Source of the DNA: an uncultured Lachnospiraceae bacterium
GTDB taxonomy: Bacteria; Bacillota; Clostridia; Lachnospirales; Lachnospiraceae
Direction of reading: 5' to 3'
NCBI GenBank assembly: GCA_944381405.1
Contig: CALWLA010000022.1
Location: 1-37,038 of the forward strand
Length of the DNA: 37,038 bases
The notes under the pieces were generated by a model. The model searched no databases. It had not been told where the DNA came from and saw only the letters and a list, made by a program, of their open reading frames with translations. The first letter of the stretch is position 1. Each line of letters opens with the position of its first letter. Both the position numbers and the translations under genes were made by a program. This document shows, piece after piece, positions 1 to 9,400 of this stretch.

Positions 1-1
1 A

Positions 2-754
2 GGCGTCATGCCGACGGGCTTTACGGCGGCAGAGGAGGCAGGCATTGCGCCGGGACAGACTGTAGCGGTGCTGGGCCTGGGGGCGGTGGGCCTCATGGCG
101 GTGGCTGCCGCAAAGCTGAGAGGCGCAGGCCTCGTCATCGGACTGGGTTCTCCGGAACGCCCTGAAAGCCTGGAGCTTGCGAAGGACTACGGCGCAGACC
201 TGTTGCTTTCCTACCGGGACGGCAGCGTCCTTTTTGACCGGCAGGGCCTTTTGGCAGAGCCTTTTGGAGAACGCACACAGGAACGCCAGGGAGAAACGGA
301 GCGGGAGCGCCGGGAGCGTCATCCCCTGGCAAACTCTACGAAAAGTCCCGGGGTGGACCGGATCCTGGATCTGACCCAGGGACAGGGAGTGGACCGGGTG
401 CTGATCTGCGGCGGCGCAGGAAATGCCCTGGCCCAGGCCTGCGATATCCTGCGGTACGGCACCGGCGTCGCCGTAAACGTCGCTTATTTTGAGGGCAGCG
501 GCACCGTGGGTCTGCCGGTGTTTTCCCTGGGCAGGGGCATGGCGGGAAAAACCTTCCGCTTTGCTTTCTGCAGGGGCGGAAGAAACCGGATCGAGGCCAT
601 GATGGAGCTGATCCGGCAGGGGCGGGTCCCCGATCCGGGACGGCTTGTGACCCACAGGCTCTCCGGAAGCGGCGCGATCCCCAGAGCCCTTGAGATGATG
701 CGGGAAAAACCCCAGGGCCTTTTGAAGGTCATGGTGGAAATAGAAGAATGGTAA
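2..754 (+). CDS. Zinc-type alcohol dehydrogenase, C-terminal part (5' end outside window)
   Basis: This is the C-terminal Rossmann half of a medium-chain dehydrogenase. The frame is open from the left edge, and the first ATG (8) falls inside the conserved MPTGF segment, so it is not the true start. The nucleotide-binding loop VLGLGAVGLM is followed by AKLRGAG and, near the end, LVTH, a layout resembling the thermophilic/clostridial NADP-dependent secondary alcohol dehydrogenases. The catalytic zinc ligands would lie upstream and cannot be checked. About 41 highly charged residues (roughly residues 73-113 counted from the ATG) interrupt the point where the family runs directly from YxxG into the GVDR..LT segment. 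The reading frame is intact through it. The glycosyltransferase gene follows after 10 bases, so the enzyme may act on a sugar or polyol precursor of a surface glycan, but the substrate is not shown. Confidence 0.8.
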   Translation, partial: GVMPTGFTAAEEAGIAPGQTVAVLGLGAVGLMAVAAAKLRGAGLVIGLGSPERPESLELAKDYGADLLLSYRDGSVLFDRQGLLAEPFGERTQERQGETERERRERHPLANSTKSPGVDRILDLTQGQGVDRVLICGGAGNALAQACDILRYGTGVAVNVAYFEGSGTVGLPVFSLGRGMAGKTFRFAFCRGGRNRIEAMMELIRQGRVPDPGRLVTHRLSGSGAIPRALEMMREKPQGLLKVMVEIEEW

Positions 755-764
755 GGAACAGAAC

Positions 765-1760
765 ATGTCGGAACAGCAGAAAAGAAAAAAGATCAGTATC
801 GTGATTCCCTGCTATAACGAGCAGGAAAACGTCCGCCTCATGGCGGAGGCGGTGGCAAAGCAGTTTTCCGAACACCCGGAGCTCAAAAGGCTGGACTATG
901 AGCTTTTGTTCATCGACAACGACTCCGCGGATCAGACCAGGGAGGAGCTGCGGAAGCTCTGCAGGGAGGACAGGAAGCATATCAAGGCGATCTTCAACGC
1001 CAAGAATTTCGGACAGTTCAATTCCCCTTACTATGCCATGCTCCAGACCGACGGGGACGCTACCATGCTGATGGCGGCGGATTTTCAGGACCCGCCGGAG
1101 CTGATCGCAGAATATGTGAAATACTGGCAGGAGGGCTATAAGATCGTCATCGGCGTGAAAAAGCACAGCACCGACGGAAAGTTCGTCTATGCCCTGCGCT
1201 GCCTTTATTACAAGCTGATCAAGAAATTTTCCCAGGTGGAGCAGATCGAGCATTTCACGGGCTTTGGACTTTATGACAAGGCCTTTATCGACGTGCTGCG
1301 GGAGCTGGATGACCCCACCCCCTTCCTGCGGGGAATCGTGGCGGAGCTTGGCTTCCGGAGAAAGGAGGTCCCCTACGACCAGCCCAGGCGCAGGGCGGGG
1401 AAAACCTCCAACAATTTTTATACCCTGTATGACGCAGCCATGCTGGGCTTTACCTCCTATACGAAGATCGGCCTCCGCATGGCCACCTTTGCCGGAGCGA
1501 TCTGCTCCGCAGCCTGCTTGATCATCGCGCTGGTCTATCTGGTGATGAAGCTGATCTGGTGGGACCGTTTCCCTGCAGGCATGGCGCCGCTGCTCATCGG
1601 CATGCTGTTTCTGGGCAGCGTCCAGATCTTTTTTATCGGCCTCGTGGGTGAATATATCCTGAGCATCAACCAGCGGGTGATGCACCGGCCCCTGGTGGTG
1701 GAAGAGGAACGGCTTAATTTTGACGAGCCGGAAAAAGACGAAAAGGAGCAGAGAGCATGA
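765..1760 (+). CDS. Family 2 glycosyltransferase with two C-terminal membrane helices (GtrB/DPM1-like)
   Basis: A 331-residue GT2 enzyme of the type that moves a sugar from a nucleotide donor to a polyprenyl phosphate at the inner face of the membrane. The GT-A start VIPCYNEQENV, the segment IDNDSAD and the AADFQDPPEL motif are visible. In the last motif the first Asp of the common DADLQDPP form is Ala, as in some bacterial relatives. C-terminal residues of about 240-310 form two hydrophobic helices (CSAACLIIALVYLVM and LLIGMLFLGSVQIFFIGL), typical of the GtrB group. The ribosome site AAGGAAC lies just before the ATG. The stop overlaps the next gene by 4 bases (ATGA), which suggests translational coupling with the methyltransferase. 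The donor sugar cannot be read from sequence. Confidence 0.9.
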   Translation: MSEQQKRKKISIVIPCYNEQENVRLMAEAVAKQFSEHPELKRLDYELLFIDNDSADQTREELRKLCREDRKHIKAIFNAKNFGQFNSPYYAMLQTDGDATMLMAADFQDPPELIAEYVKYWQEGYKIVIGVKKHSTDGKFVYALRCLYYKLIKKFSQVEQIEHFTGFGLYDKAFIDVLRELDDPTPFLRGIVAELGFRRKEVPYDQPRRRAGKTSNNFYTLYDAAMLGFTSYTKIGLRMATFAGAICSAACLIIALVYLVMKLIWWDRFPAGMAPLLIGMLFLGSVQIFFIGLVGEYILSINQRVMHRPLVVEEERLNFDEPEKDEKEQRA

Positions 1761-3082
1761 TGGAAAAGACAGGGATGGAAAGAAAAGAGCTGGAGGCGCA
1801 GCAGGCAGACAGCGGGAAACAGGCCGGCCGGGAGGAAAGGACCGCCTGTATCGCCTGCGGGCATGCGCTTTTTCCGGAGCCCCTTCTGACCCTTTCCGGT
1901 ATGCCGGAAAGCGCCCAGAACATTCCCGATGCGGCTGAGCTTCCCGGGGATCAGGGAATCGAGCTCAGGCTCTGCCAGTGTCCCCGCTGCGGCCTGGTGC
2001 AGTTTTCCTGTCCGCCGGTGGATTACTACCGGAAGGTCATCCGGGCAGTGGGGCTGTCTGAGACCATGCGGGAGCTTCGGCGGCAGGATTACCGCCATCT
2101 GATAGAGGACTACGGCCTTTCCGGGAAAAAATTCATCGAGTGCGGCTGCGGCCGGGGAGAATTCCTCCAGGTGCTGCAGGCGTTTCCGGCGGAGATCTAC
2201 GCTACCGAGGCGGATCCGGAGTACGCCGCAGCGGCCCAGGTGCTTTTGGGGGATGAAGCCCATGTGATGAACCTGTTTCCGGAGACGGCGGAAACGGATA
2301 TCCCGGGAGCCCCCTTTGACTGTTTTCTGTCCTTTAATTTCCTGGAGCATCAGCCGGATCCCGCAGCCATGCTGGGCTGCATGTACCGGAATCTGAGGCC
2401 CGGCGGCTATGGGCTGATCACGGTGCCCTCCTTTGAGTACATCCTGCAGGAGGGCCGGTATTACGAGTTGATCCGGGATCACATCGCCAATTATACGGAG
2501 GCCTCCCTGAAAAAGCTCTGTCAGGACTGCGGCTTTGAGGTGCTGGAGCAGGACCGGATCGGCATCGGAGATACCCTGCGGGCGGTGGTGAGAAAACCGG
2601 CGCCCCTTTCCCTGGAGGCACAGATCCACAACGCCTGTCAGGATATTTTTCTTGCCTTTCAGGAAAAACAGGGAGAAAAGGAACAGGCAGAGCCTCTGGA
2701 CGTGTCCCCCCTTCGGGAAAACTATACCCTTCTGCGGGAAAGAATCCGGCAGTTTACGGAACGGCTCAGTCGGTCCGGCCTGCGGCTGGCCCTGTTCGGG
2801 GCAGGCCATCAGGGCTTTACGGTGGCGGCAACCACGGATCTGGGAAGCTATGCTTCCTACATGATGGATTCCGCAGATTTCAAACAGGGCCGTTTTGCCC
2901 CGGCAAGCCATCTTCGGATCGTTGCGCCTGAGCATTTTTTTGAGGAGCCGGTGGAGGTGGTGATGATCACTGCTCCCGGATATGTCAGGGAGATCACAGC
3001 GCTTCTGCGGGAGCGTTTTGCAGCCTACCCTTCTCTTCGGATCTGCACCATCGATCCGGAGACCTATGAAGAGGTCTTTTAA
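1757..3082 (+). CDS. SAM-dependent methyltransferase, sugar C-methyltransferase type
   Basis: A 441-residue protein with three recognisable parts. First is an N-terminal zinc-type region with paired CxxC motifs (CIAC and CPRC, about residues 31-80). Second is a class I SAM-binding domain with motif I IECGCGRGEF (about residues 128-137). Third is a C-terminal Rossmann-like region with LFGAGHQG (about residue 350). This order matches the NovU/TylC3-like family that methylates NDP-deoxysugars, in which the C-terminal part helps substrate handling. The start overlaps the glycosyltransferase stop; an in-frame ATG at 1775 is an alternative. addB begins two bases after the stop, so this gene may be co-transcribed with the repair genes although its role fits the glycan genes. 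The exact substrate is unknown. Confidence 0.85.
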   Translation: MMEKTGMERKELEAQQADSGKQAGREERTACIACGHALFPEPLLTLSGMPESAQNIPDAAELPGDQGIELRLCQCPRCGLVQFSCPPVDYYRKVIRAVGLSETMRELRRQDYRHLIEDYGLSGKKFIECGCGRGEFLQVLQAFPAEIYATEADPEYAAAAQVLLGDEAHVMNLFPETAETDIPGAPFDCFLSFNFLEHQPDPAAMLGCMYRNLRPGGYGLITVPSFEYILQEGRYYELIRDHIANYTEASLKKLCQDCGFEVLEQDRIGIGDTLRAVVRKPAPLSLEAQIHNACQDIFLAFQEKQGEKEQAEPLDVSPLRENYTLLRERIRQFTERLSRSGLRLALFGAGHQGFTVAATTDLGSYASYMMDSADFKQGRFAPASHLRIVAPEHFFEEPVEVVMITAPGYVREITALLRERFAAYPSLRICTIDPETYEEVF

Positions 3083-3084
3083 AC

Positions 3085-6000
3085 ATGGAGTACGGATTTA
3101 TCTTCGGCGGAGCGGGCACGGGAAAGACCGCCTATATCTACAGGTATCTGACGGAAGAGGCCCTTAAGCATCCGGAAAAAAAATATGTTCTGTTCGTCCC
3201 CGAACAGAACACCCTCAGGGCACAGCAGGAGCTGATCGCATGCAGCAAAAGGCATGGCATGATCAATCTTGATGTGCTTTCTTTTCAGCTGCTGGCCTAT
3301 CGGGTATTCGAGGAGCTGGGGGTACAAAAACCGGATATCCTGGATGAAATGAGCCGCTCCATGCTCCTGCGGGCCAGCTGCAGGAAGGCGGCGGAGGGGC
3401 TCAGGCTGTATCAGGGCCGCTTGGATCAGGCTGGCTTTATCCAACGGCTGAAATCCGCCTTTTCAGAATTTTATCAGTACGACGTCACCCCGGAAAAACT
3501 GCAGGCCTGGAGCGAAAGCACCCAAAACCGGCTGCTGTCCGCAAAGCTTTCCGACCTGGGAACCATTTTTGCGGCCTTCAACAGCATGCTGTCCGACCGT
3601 TCCACCGTGGCGGAGGCGCTGCCCCTTTTGCTGCTGCGGTACCTGGAACGCTCAGAGCTTTTGCAGGATGCGGAGCTGATCTTTGACGGCTATACGGGCT
3701 TTACGCCGGTGCAGCTGCGGATCCTGGGGAGCCTGATGGGAAAGGCCGCCTCCCTGCGCTTTGCGGTGACGATTCCGGGGGACGCCCATCCCTACCGGCG
3801 GGATGGGGGCAGAGAGGCGGTTTCCGATCTGTTCTGGCTGTCCCGGGAGACCGTGGCCAAGGTGGCGGAGCTGGCGGAAAAAAATGGCCTCCGGCGGCTT
3901 CCGGATATCTCCTTTTCCAAGACCTATTGCGACCCGGAGCTCTCTTGCAGAGTCTGCCGGGACCCCAAGGAGGAGGTGCAGCTTTTAACGGAAGAGATCC
4001 GGCGGTTCATGGCAGGAGCTTCCGAAAAAACGGGGCTTCGGCTGCGGGACATGGCGGTGGCGGTTTCTGACCCGGCAGGCTACGGTCCCCTGATCCGGGA
4101 GGCCTTTGAGGCTGCAGGGATTCCTTTTTTCATGGACGACAAGGCGGACGGCCGTCAGAGCGTGCTGGCGGAGTGCGTTCGGGAGGCCCTGGGAGTGCTG
4201 CGGGAGGGCTACAGCTTTGAGTCGGTGCTGCGGTATCTGCGCAATCCCCTGATCCAGAAGGACCGGGATACCGTAGACTGCATGGACAACTATATCCGGG
4301 CCCTGGGCATTCGGGGCAGAAAGGGCTACGAGGCTTGCTGGGAGCGTACCATGCGGTATGGCGAGGCCCTGGATCTGGACAGGCTCAACGCCTGCAGGGA
4401 GCAGACTCTTTCGCCGCTGTTCCGCCTGCAGGACCGTATGGCAAAGGGCAGCCACAAGGTGTCGGACCGCATCGGCGCCCTTTTGGAATGGCTTTCGGAA
4501 AGCGGCGCGGCAGAGGCTCTGGAGCCCTTTTGCAGGAAACTGGAGGAGGCGGGCTTCCTGCAGGAGGCGGCGGAAAACCGGCGCTTTTACCAGCTGGTGC
4601 TGACCCTTTTTGTCCGGATGGAAACGGTGCTGGGGGAGGAAAAGCTGTCCTTAAAGGAGTTTGAGGCAGTGCTTTCTGCCGGCTTTACGGAGCTTAAGGC
4701 CGGGATGATCCCTGAGGTGATGGACCGGGTGGTGATCGGCGATCTGAAGCGAAGCCGCTTTGACGGCATCCGGGTGCTGTTTATGCTGGGCATGAACGAC
4801 GGCCTGTTTCCCTCTGCGGTTTCCGGCGGCGGGATCTTCACGGACCGGGAACGGGAGGAGCTTTTGTGCGCAGAGCAGGCGGAGCTGGCTCCGGCAGACC
4901 GGGAGGACAGCTGTATCCAGCGTTTTTATCTTTACCTTGCCATGAAAAAGCCCCGGCAGAGCCTTTGCATCAGCTATTCCAGAAGCGACATGCAGGGAAA
5001 ACAGAGAAAGCCCTCCCCGGCCCTGGCCGACATCCGGGAGGAGGCGGAGCGTTCCGGCAGGAGCCTTGTGCGGCAGGAAAGGCCGCCGGAAGGCATTTTC
5101 CGGGAGGAGGAGGGACTGCTTACCCTGGCAGGAGCCTTTTCCGCAGGCCGGTACGAGGACAGGCAGGTGCAGACCCTTTACAACCTTCTGCGCCGCCGGG
5201 GCTTTGGAGCCCAGGCGGAAAGACTGCTCCGGGCCTCCGCCTTCTGCCGCCGGGAGGAAAAGCTGGACCGGGAAACGGCCCTGTCCCTTTATGGAGAAAC
5301 GCTTTACGGCTCCGTGACCCGGCTGGAGCAATACGGAAAATGTCCCTTTTCCCATTTTCTGCGCTACGGCCTTTTGCTGCGGGAGCGCCAGGAGTTCGAT
5401 CTTGCGGCCCTGGACATCGGCAATCTGTATCACGGCGCCATCGAAAAGGCCTTCCGCAGGCTGCGGGAGGAGGGAAAAGGGCTTTCAGAGCTTTCGGAGG
5501 AGGCTCTTTCCCAACTGGCGGAACGCTGCGTGGAGGAGACGGCGGCGGATTATAACAACGGAATCATGGATTCCAGCGCCCGGAACCGGTATCTTCTGGA
5601 ACGGGTGAGCCGGGTGACGGGCAGGACCCTTTGGGCCCTGGGAGAGCAGTTCCGGAGAGGGGATTTCCGGCTGTACGGCTGCGAGCTGCCCTTCTGCGTG
5701 GAGGCAGAGGGCATGAGCCTTCAGGGACGCATCGACCGGATGGACCTCTGCGAAACCGAAAGCAGGGCCTATGTCCGGGTGATCGATTACAAATCCGGCA
5801 GCACCCGGTTCGACCTGTCTTTGCTGTTTGCAGGACTGCAGCTGCAGCTGGCGGCTTATATGAACATCGCCGTGGAGACTGCAAGGGCGCAGTTTGCAGC
5901 AAAGGGAAAGGAAGTGACTCCGGCGGGAATCTTCTATTATCATATCGGGGATCCGGTGCTGGACTATGACCGGGAGGCCACGGAGGAAAGCCGGAGGCAG

Positions 6001-6468
6001 AGCCTCCTGAGGAGCCTGCGGCTCAACGGCCTGGCCTCGGAGGAGGCGGACAGCCTGTATCACATGGATCATGCGCTCACGGGGGAGGGCAGCGCAGAGT
6101 CCGACGTGATCTATGCAAAACAGAAAAACGGCGCTCTGGAAGCCCGGGGCTCCCAGGCTGCGCCGGAGGAAATGCTGTCCCAGCTGTCCAGCTATGCGAA
6201 GGACAGGATGGAGGAGCTTTCCGGGGAGATCCTGTCCGGAAGGATTGCCGTAAGGCCCTGCCGGAAGGGGCAGGACACCGCCTGCGATTTCTGCCCTTAT
6301 CACAGCGTCTGCGGCTTTGACCGGCGGCTTTCCGGCTACGGCTTCCGGGATCTTCGGTCCGTGTCAAAGGAGGCGGTGCAGGAGGAGCTGTGGAAGCGCT
6401 ATGGAAAAAAAGAAAAAAGAAAGGGAGAGGCCGATGAAATGGACACCGAAACAGCAGAGCGTCATTGA
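3085..6468 (+). CDS. addB: AddB, helicase-nuclease subunit B
   Basis: A 1127-residue AddB/RexB homologue, full length for the family. With AddA it processes double-strand DNA ends for RecA loading. The N-terminal P-loop GGAGTGKTAY (residues 8-17) is present. The C-terminal RecB-like nuclease domain has VIDYKSG (about residue 900). An iron-sulfur cluster that staples the nuclease domain is implied by Cys753 (in YGKCPFSHF) and by three C-terminal cysteines in CDFCPYHSVC (about residues 1067-1076). As in other AddB proteins the remaining helicase motifs are poor, because this subunit is not the active motor. It starts two bases after the methyltransferase stop and its last 35 bases overlap addA in another frame. 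Confidence 0.96.
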   Translation: MEYGFIFGGAGTGKTAYIYRYLTEEALKHPEKKYVLFVPEQNTLRAQQELIACSKRHGMINLDVLSFQLLAYRVFEELGVQKPDILDEMSRSMLLRASCRKAAEGLRLYQGRLDQAGFIQRLKSAFSEFYQYDVTPEKLQAWSESTQNRLLSAKLSDLGTIFAAFNSMLSDRSTVAEALPLLLLRYLERSELLQDAELIFDGYTGFTPVQLRILGSLMGKAASLRFAVTIPGDAHPYRRDGGREAVSDLFWLSRETVAKVAELAEKNGLRRLPDISFSKTYCDPELSCRVCRDPKEEVQLLTEEIRRFMAGASEKTGLRLRDMAVAVSDPAGYGPLIREAFEAAGIPFFMDDKADGRQSVLAECVREALGVLREGYSFESVLRYLRNPLIQKDRDTVDCMDNYIRALGIRGRKGYEACWERTMRYGEALDLDRLNACREQTLSPLFRLQDRMAKGSHKVSDRIGALLEWLSESGAAEALEPFCRKLEEAGFLQEAAENRRFYQLVLTLFVRMETVLGEEKLSLKEFEAVLSAGFTELKAGMIPEVMDRVVIGDLKRSRFDGIRVLFMLGMNDGLFPSAVSGGGIFTDREREELLCAEQAELAPADREDSCIQRFYLYLAMKKPRQSLCISYSRSDMQGKQRKPSPALADIREEAERSGRSLVRQERPPEGIFREEEGLLTLAGAFSAGRYEDRQVQTLYNLLRRRGFGAQAERLLRASAFCRREEKLDRETALSLYGETLYGSVTRLEQYGKCPFSHFLRYGLLLRERQEFDLAALDIGNLYHGAIEKAFRRLREEGKGLSELSEEALSQLAERCVEETAADYNNGIMDSSARNRYLLERVSRVTGRTLWALGEQFRRGDFRLYGCELPFCVEAEGMSLQGRIDRMDLCETESRAYVRVIDYKSGSTRFDLSLLFAGLQLQLAAYMNIAVETARAQFAAKGKEVTPAGIFYYHIGDPVLDYDREATEESRRQSLLRSLRLNGLASEEADSLYHMDHALTGEGSAESDVIYAKQKNGALEARGSQAAPEEMLSQLSSYAKDRMEELSGEILSGRIAVRPCRKGQDTACDFCPYHSVCGFDRRLSGYGFRDLRSVSKEAVQEELWKRYGKKEKRKGEADEMDTETAERH

Positions 6469-9400
6469 TGCAAACCAGGAGAATCTCCTGGTTTCCGCCG
6501 CTGCCGGAAGCGGAAAAACGGCGGTGCTGGTGGAACGCATCCTGCGGCTTGTGACGGATCCTGGGGATCCGGTTTCCGTGGACCGGCTCATGGTCATGAC
6601 CTTTACCAGAGCTGCCGCAGAGGAAATGCGGGGCAGGATCGGAGACGCCCTGCGGGAGCGCATCCGGCAGGAACCGGACAATGCCTGGCTCCGGCTCCAG
6701 AAGGCCATGCTGCCCAGGGCGAAGATCGCCACCATCGACAGCATCTGCCAGAATCTGATCCGCCAGCACTATGAGCTGCTGGACCTGGATCCGGGCTTTC
6801 GGGCAGCGGAGGAAGGGGAGCTCAAGCTTTTGCAGGAGGACGTGCTGAAGGAGCTTCTGGAGGAATGCTATCAGGAAGGGCGGGAAGCCTTCCTCAGACT
6901 CAGTGAGGTCTATGGCAGCGGCCGGTCCGATGCAAAGCTGCAGGAGCTGATTCTGGAGGTGGCCCGTTTTGCGGGAGCGACTCCCTGGCCGGAGGACTGG
7001 CTGCGGCGGCAGGAAGCAGAGGCGGGACAGGAGCTTTCCGGCGATCTGTCTGGGCTTGCCTGGCTTGCTTGGCTCTTTCAGGAGATCTCCGGACGGTGTC
7101 AGGAGTATCAGGAGCTTTTAGAGGCGGCAAAGGCCTGCTGTCAGGAGCCGGATGGGCCGGCGCCCTATCTCGAGGGGCTTTCAGAGCTTTCCGGCGCGCT
7201 GAAGCAGTTGGAGCAGATCCGGGAATACGGCGCTTTTTCGGAATTTCTCCGGCAGCTGTCCTTTTCCAGCCTGAAGCCGGTGCGGGGAAAGCAGTACGAT
7301 CCGGAAAAAAAGGAAGCGGTCAAGGAGCTCTGCGGCAGCGTCAGGGACTATCTGAAGGATCTGAACAAGCGCTACGGCGGGCTGGACCGGGAGGCCCTTG
7401 TCCATGAGCTGCAGGGGACCGCGCCCTATCTGCAGGAGCTCTTTGGACTTACCAGGGCTTTTATGAAGCGCTTTACGGAAAAGAAACGGGAAAAGAACAT
7501 CGTGGATTTCGGAGACATGGAGCATCTGGCCCTGGAGCTTCTGTATCGGGAGCAGGATGGCAGAAGGGTGCCCTCGGAGCTGGCGGATACCCTGGCCGGG
7601 GAGCTGCGGGAGATCCTCATCGACGAATATCAGGATTCCAACCTGGTGCAGGAGGCGCTGATCGACGCCCTGTCTGCGGAACGCTTCGGCCGTCCGGATG
7701 TGTTCATGGTAGGGGACGTGAAGCAGAGCATTTACCGCTTCCGCCTGGCAAGGCCGGAGCTTTTCATGGAAAAATACGATTCCTATCCGAAGGAGCCGGG
7801 GACCGGCAGCAGGCGCATCGAGCTGAATCAGAATTTCCGCAGCCGCCCGGAGGTGCTGCAGGCCGTGAACGATGTGTTTTTCCGGCTGATGCAGCGCTCC
7901 GTAGGCGGAATCGAATATACGGAGGAAACGGCCCTTTATCCGGGGGCTGTCTTCCCGGAAACCCAGGAGGATACAGGCTCGGACTATCAGACGGAGCTGT
8001 GGCTTCTGGACAGCTCCGGCCAGGAGGAAGCAGAGGCGGAAATGGAGGAAAAGGCGGAAAAGCTGGAGCTTGCAGGAAAGCTGATGGCCTGGCGAATCCG
8101 GGAGCTTCTGGCTCCCTCCGGGGGACAGGCGCCCTTCCAGGTGTACGACCGGAAGGAAGGGGCCCTTCGGCCTGTCCGTCCGGGAGACATCGCCGTTTTG
8201 CTGCGGGCGCCTGGAGGCACTGCAGAAAAGCTGGTGGACATCCTGGAGGGATTTGGGGTTTCCGCTTATACGGAAAATGCCTCCGGCTATTTCAGCGCCG
8301 TGGAGGTGGAAACCATGCTTTCCTGCCTGGCAGTCATCGACAATCCCCGGCAGGACATCCCCCTTGGAGCGGTGCTGCGGAGTCCTGTAGGCGGTTTTTC
8401 CGACCAGGAGCTTGCGGCGATGCGGGCTGCCTTTTTCAAAGACCTGAAGGAAAGGCCCCTTTCGGAACAGCCGGAGCTTGCGAATCTGTATGAGGCCCTT
8501 TCCTGGGCGGCAGAGGAAAAGGAACTGGGGCCCCTGTCAAGGAAGGCCGCAGACTTCCTGAAAGACCTGGAGCGCTACAGAGCCCACGGGGATTTCATGC
8601 CGGTCCACAGGCTGCTGGCAGAAATTTACCGGGAAAGCGGCTATTATGCCTATGTCAGCGCCATGCCCCTAGGAGAAAAACGGCGGAAAAACCTGGACAT
8701 GCTGCTGGAGCGGGCCAGGACCTTTGGGGATACCAGCTACAGCGGCATCTTCCAGTTTGTGCGGTACATCGAACAGCTCCGCCGGTACGATACGGATTAT
8801 GGCGAGGCCGGAGTGGAGGCGGGAGAGGAAAACCAGGTGCTGATCACCTCCATCCATAAATCAAAGGGCCTGGAATATCCGGTGGTGATGGTGGCGGAGC
8901 TGGACAAACTCTTTAACCGCAGGGATCTGCGGGAGCAGCTTCTGATGGATCCGGAGCTGGGCGTCGGCAGCGATTATTTGGATCTGGAGGAGCGGGTGCG
9001 TTATCCCGGAATCAAAAAGGAAGTGATCCGCCAGAAACAGCTTCTGGACAGCTGCGGCGAGGAGCTGCGTATCCTGTATGTGGCCATGACCCGGGCAAGG
9101 GAAAAGCTGATCCTGATGGGAACGGTCAAGGATGCGGAAAAACGGATCGCCAGATGGCGGAGCGCCTCCTTCCTTCAGGATGCGGAAAAATTGCCGAAAA
9201 GCAGCCTGCTTTCCGCAGGGAGCCTGCTGGATCTTCTGCTCATGAGCCTTGGGGAGGAACCAAAAAGCGTGAGGCTCCAGGTGCTCAGCGCCGGGGAACT
9301 TTCCCAAAGGACCCTGACCCGGCAAAAGGAAAGCGCTGCCAGATATGAGCGCATTCAGGGCCTGAACATCCAGGAGGTGCCGGATCCGGCCTATGAACGG

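Noticed and set aside
1535-2935. Long minus-strand open frame opposite the glycosyltransferase and methyltransferase genes
   Set aside because: It is complementary to clear genes, lacks family motifs, and has the His/Gln/Leu-rich composition expected from antisense of GC-rich codons.
6317-6433. Upstream extension of addA to an earlier ATG
   Set aside because: The extra residues (Cys/Arg-rich) are antisense-like read-through of the addB frame, while ATG 6434 has a ribosome site and the family N-terminus.
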